A DNA stretch of 64,000 bases from Bacteroidales bacterium (GTDB taxonomy: Bacteria; Bacteroidota; Bacteroidia; Bacteroidales; UBA12077), in the NCBI GenBank assembly GCA_019038645.1, contig JAHOYT010000036.1:62001-126000 (forward strand), read 5' to 3'. Position 1 is the stretch's first letter, and the number at the start of each line of letters is the position of its first letter. This document shows positions 16,073 to 24,127 of this stretch, one piece after another. The notes under the pieces are model-generated. The model ran no database searches. It had not been told where the DNA came from and worked only from the letters and a program-made list of their open reading frames with translations. The translations under genes were made by a program, and so were the position numbers.

Positions 16073-16738
16073 ATGAATAATAAGTTTAGCTGGCAGAGTT
16101 TTATAAGTATAGGATTACTTTTATCTTTTGTAATAATGTTGATTTCGGGTATTATTCTTTACATTGCTCCGGAGGGAAGTATCTCAAGATGGATTGGGTG
16201 GAAGGTTTTTAATTTAACAAAGGGTCAGTGGGAACAACAACATACAATTTTCTCATTTTTATTTATGGGTTTTTCGATTTTTCACATTTTTAGTATTAAC
16301 TGGAGATTATTGCTTTCGTATTTTACTTTGCGAAAAAAGAAACTGAAAAATATTCGAGAACTTATAATTTCATTAATCATTACTATTATAGTTTTTACTG
16401 GTACATATTTCAATTTTAGTCCGTTAAAAACTATTATTAATATTGGAAAGAATGTTTCTGAAAGTTATTCTGTTAATGCCAAAATACCGGAAATTCCGGA
16501 TGCAGAGAAATTATCGATAAAGGAATTCTCAGGGAAAGTTTTTAATATTTCGTTACCGGAACTTGAGCTAATTCTTAATAAAAATAATCTAAATCTAAAT
16601 AATACGGATATTCCTGTTAATGAGTTTTGTGGAATAAATAAAATAACTCCACAGGAGTTTTATCTTTTACTAAAAAATGAAATTTCTGTTTCAGGAAATA
16701 CTTTACAAATGGAATCTTTTGATTTTAGCTCCGATTAA
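16073..16738 (+). CDS. DUF4405-type membrane protein with soluble C-terminal region
   Basis: Membrane protein of 221 residues. Three hydrophobic helices are visible at about 12-32, 60-80 and 98-115. Histidines sit in WEQQHTIFSFLFMGFSIFHIF, a pattern like DUF4405 / cytochrome b561-like haem-binding proteins. The part from about residue 140 is hydrophilic and probably periplasmic, with SIKEFSGKVFNISLPELELILNK and a second similar helix-rich block (VNEFCGINKITPQEFYLLL), perhaps two copies of a small domain. A role in membrane electron transfer is plausible but unproven. Confidence 0.65.
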   Translation: MNNKFSWQSFISIGLLLSFVIMLISGIILYIAPEGSISRWIGWKVFNLTKGQWEQQHTIFSFLFMGFSIFHIFSINWRLLLSYFTLRKKKLKNIRELIISLIITIIVFTGTYFNFSPLKTIINIGKNVSESYSVNAKIPEIPDAEKLSIKEFSGKVFNISLPELELILNKNNLNLNNTDIPVNEFCGINKITPQEFYLLLKNEISVSGNTLQMESFDFSSD

Positions 16739-16799
16739 TCATTAATGAATATATGATTACGATTTTGCGATTAAAATCCGGACAAAAGGAAATAATATT

Positions 16800-18059
16800 T
16801 TACTTGTCTTTTTTTTGAGATTTTGTATTCACCAACTCCAGAGAATGTCCCATTTTTACTCTTTTTGTCTCAAGATAAAATTCATTATGCTCGTTTGGTT
16901 CAATCTCCAGGGGGATATTTTCAACTATTTCAAGTCCGTATGCTTCGAGCCCTTTTCTTTTAACAGGGTTATTAGTTAAAAGTTTTATTTTTCCTAGTTC
17001 AAGTTCTCTTAAAATACTTGCTCCAACACCATAATCTCTTTCATCATCATCAAAACCGAGCTCAATATTAGCTTCAACAGTATCCATTCCTTCTTCCTGT
17101 AATTTATAAGCCTTCATTTTATTAAATAAGCCTATACCTCTTCCTTCCTGGTTCATGTACAAAACAACTCCTTTGCCTGCATGGTCAATTTTTTTCATGG
17201 CTTCGTGTAGTTGTTGTCCGCAATCGCATCGCTTTGATCCGAAAATATCACCTGTTACGCATGATGAATGAACTCTTACACAAACCGGTTCATCTTTTGC
17301 CCATGTACCTTTTATTAGTGCAACATGTTCCAGTCCATTGGATTTTTGCTTAAAAGGGACCAGATCAAAATTGCCATATTCTGTGGGAAGCTTAACTCTA
17401 ACACCTTTTTCAATCAGGCTGTCGTCATTTAGTCTATATTTGATCAGATCTTCAATAGAAATTATTTTCAGATTGAATTTCGCAGCTATCTCCAGTAACT
17501 GTGGCATACGGGCCATCGTACCATCTTCATTCATTATTTCTACCAAAGCTCCACCTGGTTTTAACCCCGCCAATACTGTAAGGTCAACAACAGCTTCGGT
17601 ATGACCGGCTCTTCTAATAACTCCCCGCTGACGTGCTTTTAAAGGAAAAATATGTCCCGGACGCCCGAGGTCTCCAGGTTTAGTATTCGGATCGACAAGG
17701 GCGTTTATTGTTTTAGCTCTATCGGAAGCAGAAATGCCTGTTGTACAACCATGCCCGTTTAAATCAACCGATACAGTAAAAGGAGTAGCATGTAAAGCCG
17801 TATTATTACCAACCATTAGTTCAAGTTCAAGTTCTTCGCATCTGTCTTCCGGAAGTGGAGCACAAATTAAACCTCTGCCATGCGTTGCCATGAAATTAAC
17901 TATTTCAGGAGTAATAGTTTCTGCAGCAACTACGAAATCACCTTCGTTTTCACGATCTTCATCGTCAACAACAATAATAACTTTTCCAGCTTTAATATCT
18001 TCAATAGCCTCTTCAATTGTATTCAGTGTGCTATTGTTATTATATTGATTATTAGACAT
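16800..18059 (-). CDS. ribBA: Bifunctional DHBP synthase / GTP cyclohydrolase II
   Basis: First-step riboflavin enzyme, fused. The N-terminal RibB domain (about 10-205) makes 3,4-dihydroxy-2-butanone 4-phosphate: [28 protein letters not shown] and [12 protein letters not shown] are present. The C-terminal RibA domain (about 210-405) opens the GTP imidazole ring: the zinc cysteines lie in [20 protein letters not shown] and the catalytic region in [12 protein letters not shown]. All key blocks are intact, so both activities are expected. No FMN riboswitch is evident in the short upstream region, and no other rib gene lies nearby. Confidence 0.96.
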   Translation of the reverse strand: MSNNQYNNNSTLNTIEEAIEDIKAGKVIIVVDDEDRENEGDFVVAAETITPEIVNFMATHGRGLICAPLPEDRCEELELELMVGNNTALHATPFTVSVDLNGHGCTTGISASDRAKTINALVDPNTKPGDLGRPGHIFPLKARQRGVIRRAGHTEAVVDLTVLAGLKPGGALVEIMNEDGTMARMPQLLEIAAKFNLKIISIEDLIKYRLNDDSLIEKGVRVKLPTEYGNFDLVPFKQKSNGLEHVALIKGTWAKDEPVCVRVHSSCVTGDIFGSKRCDCGQQLHEAMKKIDHAGKGVVLYMNQEGRGIGLFNKMKAYKLQEEGMDTVEANIELGFDDDERDYGVGASILRELELGKIKLLTNNPVKRKGLEAYGLEIVENIPLEIEPNEHNEFYLETKRVKMGHSLELVNTKSQKKDK

Positions 18060-18142
18060 TTTATTAAATTAATGGTGTTAATTCACTGCAAAAGTATAAT
18101 AAGTCATTAGAATTCCCTAGAAAAGATAATATAAATTAGAAT

Positions 18143-19318
18143 TTAAAAATCTCTTTTTGATTTTTCCCAGTTTACAGACTGTTTTTTTCTTAAAAATCTA
18201 AGTAATCCGATAATTTGAGATAAATTCATAATAAAGATATAGTAGGGTGTAAAAAGGATTTTAAAATTAATTTTTTTAGATTGAAAAATATAACCAAATA
18301 GCACAAAAGCATAAAAAACAATTTGCGCCAGAAATATTAATTCAAAAATGTAGCTATGAATATTTAAAACCAGAATAAGAAAGTTTATTAATAAAAGCAT
18401 AAAAAAAGAAAAAGGAACTAATGTCCATCGTAAAATCTTATGCGAATAATATTGAAAAGTTAATATTTGATTTTTGAAAGGATTAAGAGATTTTTTAAGC
18501 CTGCTAATTGCCTGAAATCCTCCGTAAGCAATTCTAACTTTTCGCTTAAGTTCTTCTTTAATATTTATTGAAGCTCTCTCTGTTGCATAAGCATTGGGTG
18601 CATATTTTATTTTATATCCGTTTTGTGCTATGCGCATGGATATTATGAAATCATCAAGTATTGTATCATTTTCAATTTCTTCGAACAGATTGGTCCTGAT
18701 AGCAAATAATTCTCCTGCAGCACCAATAACAGAGTTTAATTCAGATTCTTTCTTTTTAATTAACGATTCATATTTCCAGTAAAAACCTTCTCCGGAATTA
18801 ACAGCATTATCTTTTTCTTTTGAAAAGATCCTTTTTTCTCCAGCCACACAACCAACCATCTGATCTTTGAACATTTTTACAATTTCATTTATAGCTTCTC
18901 TGTTTAAAATAGTATTGGCATCGGAAAAAATTACAACAGGTGTTTTTATAAACTTCATACCTCTGTTAATAGCTCCGGTTTTTCCATTTCGTTCTTGCTG
19001 ATGATAAACATTTATGAAATCATATTTTTCTAAAGCTTTGTCTGTGCCGTCAGTTGATCCGTCAGCTATCCAAACGTGGTGTAGTTTTTCTTCAGGATAA
19101 TTTAATGATATTGAGTTAGATACTTTCTTTTCAATGAAATCTTTTTCGTTGTACGCAGCAATAAATAATGTAACCTCTGGCTCATAATCTATATTCTCTT
19201 CATTTATTTTTTTTGAGCCGAAAAATCCTGAAAAGAAACAGAAAACTATTAAAAGCAAGGGATAAACTACATATGCATAGAGAACTATTATTAGTAATAT
19301 CCAGAATAGTATAATCAA
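18143..19318 (-). CDS. Membrane glycosyltransferase family 2
   Basis: Processive-type GT2 of 391 residues. An N-terminal helix (IILFWILLIIVLYAYVVYPLLL) is followed by the GT-A domain with IAAYNEKDFIEKKVSN, WIADGSTDGTD and the DxD-like FSDANTIL, then IIGAAGELFAI and the acceptor region LDDFIISMRIAQNGYKIKY. Three further helices are at the C-terminus. The start codon is TTG, two bases after the stop of the GT4 gene; no in-frame ATG precedes the first helix, so TTG is accepted. It is the last gene of an lptF/G-GT4-GT2 operon. The product glycan is unknown. Confidence 0.87.
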   Translation of the reverse strand: MIILFWILLIIVLYAYVVYPLLLIVFCFFSGFFGSKKINEENIDYEPEVTLFIAAYNEKDFIEKKVSNSISLNYPEEKLHHVWIADGSTDGTDKALEKYDFINVYHQQERNGKTGAINRGMKFIKTPVVIFSDANTILNREAINEIVKMFKDQMVGCVAGEKRIFSKEKDNAVNSGEGFYWKYESLIKKKESELNSVIGAAGELFAIRTNLFEEIENDTILDDFIISMRIAQNGYKIKYAPNAYATERASINIKEELKRKVRIAYGGFQAISRLKKSLNPFKNQILTFQYYSHKILRWTLVPFSFFMLLLINFLILVLNIHSYIFELIFLAQIVFYAFVLFGYIFQSKKINFKILFTPYYIFIMNLSQIIGLLRFLRKKQSVNWEKSKRDF

Positions 19319-19319
19319 A

Positions 19320-20525
19320 TCAGTTTTGCTTAATAAAATTTATAATATTATCGGATATATTCTCAAAATCAAAATTCATATTTACAAATTCGAATGCCCT
19401 TTTTCCGGTTTCTTTTTGAAACTCCTGATCCTGTAATGTTTTAATAATTGAAACGGCGAAATCTTCTGCATTATCTGCTATTACAATATTTAAATTGTTT
19501 GTACAGTCAATTCCACAGGCGGCGATGGTTGTTGCTACAACTACTTTTCTTAAGGCCATAGCTTCAATGATTTTGATTCTTAGTCCGCTACCTGAAAACA
19601 GAGGGACAATTATTGGTCCGGAGCTTTGAATAAATTCAAAAGCATTTTCAACCTCACCAATAAATTTTATGTTATTGTGTTTTATCTTTTTAATGAACCA
19701 GAACGGGGCATTCCGACCGGCTATATTAAATTTTATACCCGGAAATGTATCTAAAACTAAAGGAAAGCAATGATCAATGAACCAAATCAGACCTTCCTGA
19801 TTAGGAATCCAGTCAAGTGCACCAATATAATTTATTTGGTTTTGGCTGGTAATAACATTATTTATTGGAGTCTTTATGAGTTTTTTGATATCAATTCCGT
19901 AAGGTGATACAAGTGAGGGCTTTGTGTTACCTTCTTTTTGAAAAGTTTCTGCATCAATATCTGAAATTGGTAATATATAGTCATATTGGTTTAATAAACT
20001 CTGTTCAAAAGCCTTAAGTTTTTCAGAGAGAATTTTGAAGTAAATCTTTTTTAATACGTGATGTGATTCTTTATAATTTGCCTCCCATATTTTAAATTCA
20101 GCATTATGAGGTCGGTAAACAATTTTCCCCTTATATACAGATTTTATAATATGGATATATTGAAGCGTGTATAATCCTTCAATTTGAACTAAATCAAAGA
20201 GCTTATTATTAAGCAATTCTATTATTTTTTCGGAGAAATTCCTGGAATAAAATCTTTTAGCTATGTACGGTTTTTTAGAAAAAAACAGATTAAACAAGAG
20301 TTTAAGAATTGAAATATTTGTATCAACTTTAACACTAGTAATTTCCAGAGAATCTTTGTATTCATTTTCAATAACTGTAAGATTATTATAGTGTTTATGG
20401 GTTGTCATATTCAGTAAATGAACATGGTGATTGTTGCGGATGTAACCTTTTGACATACTCAGAATTGCCAATGAACCACCATCTGGAGGATATATTGCTT
20501 TATTTGCAATCTGTAGTATATTCAT
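19320..20525 (-). CDS. Glycosyltransferase family 4 (GT-B)
   Basis: Retaining GT-B glycosyltransferase of 401 residues. The N-terminal donor-loop region (MNILQIANKAIYPPDGGSLAILSM) and the C-terminal nucleotide-sugar domain (INYIGALDWIPNQEGLIWFID, FNIAGRNAPFWF, KFIGEVENAFEF, VPLFSGSGLRIKIIEAMALRKVVVATTIAACGID) are clear; the last holds the conserved E-x7-E-like segment. Its ATG directly abuts the stop codon of the upstream permease gene (TAA then ATG), so translation is probably coupled. It likely builds a surface glycan or glycolipid. Confidence 0.88.
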   Translation of the reverse strand: MNILQIANKAIYPPDGGSLAILSMSKGYIRNNHHVHLLNMTTHKHYNNLTVIENEYKDSLEITSVKVDTNISILKLLFNLFFSKKPYIAKRFYSRNFSEKIIELLNNKLFDLVQIEGLYTLQYIHIIKSVYKGKIVYRPHNAEFKIWEANYKESHHVLKKIYFKILSEKLKAFEQSLLNQYDYILPISDIDAETFQKEGNTKPSLVSPYGIDIKKLIKTPINNVITSQNQINYIGALDWIPNQEGLIWFIDHCFPLVLDTFPGIKFNIAGRNAPFWFIKKIKHNNIKFIGEVENAFEFIQSSGPIIVPLFSGSGLRIKIIEAMALRKVVVATTIAACGIDCTNNLNIVIADNAEDFAVSIIKTLQDQEFQKETGKRAFEFVNMNFDFENISDNIINFIKQN

Positions 20526-22082
20526 TTAGTTAGATTTTTTTAAGAATCTTTTTATAAATTTCTTAAAGAAAAGAATATAGGTATCTGAATTTAATATTAC
20601 AGAATCCGTAGTTGCTTTATATGTAAGGAAAATCCCAAGGGGCATTAAAATAAAAGAAGATAGCCACATTCCCATATAAGGAGGCATAACTGCTTCTCTG
20701 GCAAATTTTTCGCCCGAAATTGAAATAATATAATAGAGAATAAAAAATAATATAGAAATTACAACTGGTGTTCCAAAACCTCCTTTTCGTATTATCGCTC
20801 CAAAAGGTGCTCCGATAAAGAAAAATACCAGACATGCAAAAGACAAAGCAAATTTCCTGTGCCATTCAATCTGGTGTCTTCTTATTGTTTCTTGTTTTCT
20901 ATTAATCTGATTTTTTGAATTTGTAATATTGTTTTTAGCTGACCGTGCATAAGTTAATGCAAATTTAACTGCATCTTCTTTGGCTTTTTTATTTTGAGAA
21001 TTAAAAATACTATCGGTATTATAGGGTATAATTATTTTAGGCGATGATTTTTGTTTGCCAATTATTTTTTTAGAAGAATTAGTACTATTAACACTATTTT
21101 TCTTTATTGTTTTATATTCTGATTTTTCTTTTCTTTTTCTTATTCTTTCCTGGTCAACTATTAGAAAATCTTCTTTTTTAAAATAGCTGTTAATTGCTAT
21201 TGTCTTAGAAAAACTTGTTATTAGGTTATTAAGCTGTATTTTTAATGAGTCTTCCGCGTAATCCAACTGCTTTAAATTTAGCATCCTGAAGTGATTTTTA
21301 AATAAATCTTCATCGCTTCTGTTAAAATCAAAGCCTGTAAGTTCAAATATTATTTCCTGCTTTTCAAAATTTTGTCTTCGGTGAGGGAAAGCCCTGTCTT
21401 TCTTCCGCCGACCTGATTTTTTTTCTTTAACTTCTTCATAAGTATAACCATTATAAAGAGTTAGGATTAAGTTTTTTTCATCCGCTGTCATTTTCATATA
21501 ACCGGAATCAGCAACAGTAACTTTAACATTTTCCTGATTATTATGATGGTCATATACCATAACGTTTTTTAAAAGATTTGTTTTATAATCTTTTTCGGCA
21601 ATTTTAATACTGTAATTTTCAATTCCGTTATAAAATAAACCTTCTTTGATTTGCAATTCAGGACGTTGATTCTTAACGTCGTATATTAAAGTATTGGTTT
21701 TCAGATTAGTATATGGAATGATATTGTCGGAGTAAAAAAAAGCTGCAATACTGATAAAAATTATAAGATAGATAAGTGGCGACATAAAACGCTGTAATGA
21801 AACACCTGCTGATTTAACTGCAGTTAGCTCAAAATTTTCACCTAGATTTCCAAAGGTCATTATTGATGATAAAAGTACTGCAAGAGGTAAAGCCATAGGA
21901 ACCAGCTGAGCCGACATGTATAAAATTAATTCAGCAATAACAGTCCATTCAAGACCTTTTCCTGCAAGATCGTCAATGTACTTCCATAAAAACTGCATTA
22001 ATAAGATAAATAGAGAAACAAAAAATGTTGCTATCAGAGGGCCGAAATATGATTTTAATATGAATTTATGTAATCGTTTCAC
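20526..22082 (-). CDS. LptF/LptG (YjgP/YjgQ) family LPS-export permease
   Basis: Inner-membrane permease of the LptBFG lipopolysaccharide exporter type. Three N-terminal helices (from LHKFILKSYFGPLIATFFVSLFILL), a large periplasmic region with the beta-jellyroll (about 130-260) and three C-terminal helices match the family. At 518 residues it is longer than E. coli LptF; the surplus is a charged linker (about 310-360: RKRKEKSEYKTIKKNSVNSTNSSKK), usual for Bacteroidota. The track starts at TTG 22103, but the -7 element TATTTTTG would place the transcript start there, and GTG 22082 gives the family start (V/M)KRLHKFILK. F or G cannot be decided. It leads an operon with two glycosyltransferases. 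Confidence 0.88.
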   Translation of the reverse strand: MKRLHKFILKSYFGPLIATFFVSLFILLMQFLWKYIDDLAGKGLEWTVIAELILYMSAQLVPMALPLAVLLSSIMTFGNLGENFELTAVKSAGVSLQRFMSPLIYLIIFISIAAFFYSDNIIPYTNLKTNTLIYDVKNQRPELQIKEGLFYNGIENYSIKIAEKDYKTNLLKNVMVYDHHNNQENVKVTVADSGYMKMTADEKNLILTLYNGYTYEEVKEKKSGRRKKDRAFPHRRQNFEKQEIIFELTGFDFNRSDEDLFKNHFRMLNLKQLDYAEDSLKIQLNNLITSFSKTIAINSYFKKEDFLIVDQERIRKRKEKSEYKTIKKNSVNSTNSSKKIIGKQKSSPKIIIPYNTDSIFNSQNKKAKEDAVKFALTYARSAKNNITNSKNQINRKQETIRRHQIEWHRKFALSFACLVFFFIGAPFGAIIRKGGFGTPVVISILFFILYYIISISGEKFAREAVMPPYMGMWLSSFILMPLGIFLTYKATTDSVILNSDTYILFFKKFIKRFLKKSN

Positions 22083-22111
22083 GGTTTGGATTCTTTTAAA
22101 CAAAACGAATA

Positions 22112-22119
22112 CAAAAATA
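22112..22119 (-). promoter_or_regulatory. -7 element of the lptF/G-glycosyltransferase operon
   Basis: TATTTTTG on the minus strand fits TAnnTTTG; the transcript would begin near 22105, about 23 bases before the GTG start at 22082. Confidence 0.45.
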
Positions 22120-22156
22120 GATTATTTTACAATATGAACTTATGATTTGGAGAAAA

Positions 22157-22531
22157 TTAAAGCCCGAGAGCATGTTTTAGTTCATCAATTTGTCTGTTCC
22201 ACAGATCTATTGTATCATCTTTTTCATCGTCGTCTGCAAAATCAGTAATAATAAGGGCTACATCGCCTGTTAATTCGTCTTTATGAATTTTAAATTCAAA
22301 ATATTCATTATCTTCATTATCAATCCATTTAAAGCGAACCAATTGGTTTTGTTTTTTACAAACCTGTTCAGCTTGTTGCTCCGATCCATCCCAAATAAAA
22401 GTATAGATATCACCTCTGATATTAATGTCATCAGCAAACCATTCGGATAATCCACCTGGAGTACTTAATCTTGTATATAAAATCTTGGGAGATGAATTTA
22501 TCGAATATTCCAGTTCAAATTTATTTTTCAT
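22157..22531 (-). CDS. START-like / AHSA1-related domain protein
   Basis: Small soluble protein of 124 residues with a SRPBCC (START-like) fold. The block RLSTPGGLSEWFADDINIRGDIYTFIWDGSEQQAE is the hallmark of a conserved Bacteroidota family. The ORF track adds 12 residues from a TTG; the ATG at 22531 (MKNKFELEYSINSSPKILY) matches the usual family N-terminus. An AAGGAG lies 23 bases upstream of the ATG, too far for a normal ribosome site. Lipid or hydrophobic-ligand binding is expected from the fold; the actual role is unknown. Confidence 0.82.
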   Translation of the reverse strand: MKNKFELEYSINSSPKILYTRLSTPGGLSEWFADDINIRGDIYTFIWDGSEQQAEQVCKKQNQLVRFKWIDNEDNEYFEFKIHKDELTGDVALIITDFADDDEKDDTIDLWNRQIDELKHALGL

Positions 22532-22625
22532 AGATAATAATATTTGTAATTTTTCTCCTTTACGCAATATATAGTTTTTTTTTCAGAAAACTTATATAAC
22601 CTTTATAAAAGATAAATTATTATTT

Positions 22626-22633
22626 TATATTTG
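22626..22633 (+). promoter_or_regulatory. -7 element of the tRNA-Met gene
   Basis: TATATTTG fits TAnnTTTG and ends 16 bases before the mature tRNA 5' end, a good position for a short leader. Confidence 0.5.
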
Positions 22634-22649
22634 CACCCCAAAAGTATTT

Positions 22650-22723
22650 GGCGAGGTAGCTCAGGTGGTTAGAGCGCATGATTCATAATCATGAGGTCGC
22701 GAGTTCAAGTCTCGCTCTCGCTA
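22650..22723 (+). tRNA. tRNA-Met (CAT anticodon)
   Basis: A full cloverleaf can be folded: acceptor GGCGAGG/TCTCGCT with terminal G-U pairs, D-stem GCTC/GAGC, anticodon stem CATGA/TCATG with loop TTCATAA, T-stem GCGAG/CTCGC with loop TTCAAGT, and discriminator A followed by CA. The total is 74 bases. The G-U at position 1 and the overall sequence resemble elongator tRNA-Met. A lysidine-modified tRNA-Ile2 also has CAT and is not fully excluded, but the sequence does not suggest it. A terminator follows within 5 bases, so it is a single-gene unit. Confidence 0.95.
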
Positions 22724-22727
22724 CAAG

Positions 22728-22755
22728 AGGCAGGCGAAAAACGCTTGCCTTTTTT
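22728..22755 (+). terminator. Terminator of the tRNA-Met gene
   Basis: AGGCAGGCG pairs with CGCTTGCCT around AAAAA with one G-T pair and is followed by TTTTT. Confidence 0.92.
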
Positions 22756-22838
22756 GTTTATAAACAGGAGTTTTTACTGTTTTAGCTATAAGATGACGTT
22801 TTACATCATACGATTTTCATCTTCACTTAAATATTTTA

Positions 22839-22846
22839 TATTTTTG
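22839..22846 (+). promoter_or_regulatory. -7 element of the phosphofructokinase gene
   Basis: TATTTTTG fits TAnnTTTG; it predicts a leader of about 30 bases containing the strong Shine-Dalgarno AAGGAG at 22870-22875. Confidence 0.45.
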
Positions 22847-22882
22847 TATATAAGCAAATAATTTTGAATAAGGAGAATAATT

Positions 22883-23977
22883 ATGAGAAGAGTATTAGTA
22901 GCTACTGCTGGTGGAGATTGTCCGGGACTGAATGCAGTTATCAGAGCTATTGTAAAAAGAGCTTCACAAGAACGTGATTGGGAAGTAGTCGGAAGCATTC
23001 AGGCATTTAATGGTATTTTATGGGAACCTACCGAAATAAAAATTCTGGACGAAAGTGCCGTTGCAGGTATTCATTTCCAGGGAGGCACAATAATAGAAAC
23101 AACTAACAAAGGGGGCCCTTTTGCTTGGCCGGTAAAGGATAAAGATGGGAATTGGGCGACAGCTGATCGTTCCGAGGAGATGATACGTAAATTAATGTAT
23201 ATGGGAGTTGATGCTGTTATTAATATTGGTGGAGATGGTTCTCAAAGAATATCTCAGCGTCTCTACGAAAAAGGCCTTAATATTATTGGTGTTCCAAAAA
23301 CTATTGATAATGACCTGTCGGCAACGGATACAACTTTTGGATTTCAGACTGCAGTTCAAATTGCCACCGAATCGGTCGACAAGCTGGTAACAACGGCAGC
23401 TAGTCATAACAGAGTTCTTATACTTGAAGTTATGGGGAGAGATGCCGGTTGGATTGGTTTAAATTCTGCCATTGCGGGTGGTGCTGAAATTTGTCTTATA
23501 CCAGAAATACCGTATGATATTAATAAAGTAGTTGATAAGATAAATTCCAGATTTGTACGTGACAGAGGTTTTGTTATCGTAGTAATGGCAGAGGGGGCTC
23601 ACGCAATTGGAGAAAATTCATCAACAATAAAACTGGATGAAGTAGGTTATAATAATTCCAAAATTTCGGGGGGGGCTTCACGTTTAATGAGAGAATTGAA
23701 GGAAGCCGGATGTAAGCATGATATGCGTAAAACCGTATTGGGGCATATTCAAAGAGGAGGTGTGCCAATTGCATACGATAGAGTTCTTGCTACTCAATTT
23801 GGTGTAAAAGCTTTTGAATTAGTTTTGGAGGGAAAATTTGGTGAAATGATTTCTTACAGACACCCAAATATTATATCAGTTCCATTTAATGATGCAATCA
23901 GGGAACCTCATTTTGTTACCATGGATTCAGATTTAATGAAAAGCGCCAGGGGAGTAGGAATTGACTTTGGAGATTAA
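22883..23977 (+). CDS. pfkA: 6-phosphofructokinase, group III
   Basis: Phosphorylates fructose 6-phosphate to fructose 1,6-bisphosphate in glycolysis. The sequence is of the mixed-substrate group III type (364 residues; start RRVLVATAGGDCPGLNAVIRA). The donor-selecting position in GGDGSQRIS is Gly, expected for ATP, while the second position in PKTIDND is Lys, the state found in PPi enzymes and in group III ATP enzymes. I therefore predict ATP as donor with less certainty than for group I. Other active-site blocks (VMGRDAGWIGL, MAEGAHAIGE, LGHIQRGG) are intact. The gene has a clear AAGGAG ribosome site, rare in this window, and its own terminator. Confidence 0.93.
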   Translation: MRRVLVATAGGDCPGLNAVIRAIVKRASQERDWEVVGSIQAFNGILWEPTEIKILDESAVAGIHFQGGTIIETTNKGGPFAWPVKDKDGNWATADRSEEMIRKLMYMGVDAVINIGGDGSQRISQRLYEKGLNIIGVPKTIDNDLSATDTTFGFQTAVQIATESVDKLVTTAASHNRVLILEVMGRDAGWIGLNSAIAGGAEICLIPEIPYDINKVVDKINSRFVRDRGFVIVVMAEGAHAIGENSSTIKLDEVGYNNSKISGGASRLMRELKEAGCKHDMRKTVLGHIQRGGVPIAYDRVLATQFGVKAFELVLEGKFGEMISYRHPNIISVPFNDAIREPHFVTMDSDLMKSARGVGIDFGD

Positions 23978-23996
23978 TTTAGAAAAAAGATAATAT

Positions 23997-24029
23997 AAAA
24001 AGAGGAGATCATTTGATCTCCTCTTTTTA
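23997..24029 (+). terminator. Bidirectional terminator after phosphofructokinase
   Basis: AAAAAGAGGAGATC pairs with GATCTCCTCTTTTT around a short loop. The symmetric A and T runs let it also serve the convergent POT transporter gene about 100 bases away. Confidence 0.92.
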
Positions 24030-24127
24030 TTTGTGATAGTGTGTTTACACTATGATATCTTTTCCAATTTTTTCATTACTGAGAAAATAAATCCGGCAGT
24101 AATAAAACTAATATTATGTGAATTATT

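Noticed and set aside
17338-17604. Plus-strand ORFs inside ribBA (17338-17604, 17734-18048)
   Set aside because: Antisense shadows of a well-conserved gene with no recognisable domain.
18000-18130. FMN riboswitch upstream of ribBA
   Set aside because: The leader is short, AT-rich and lacks the conserved RFN box sequence.
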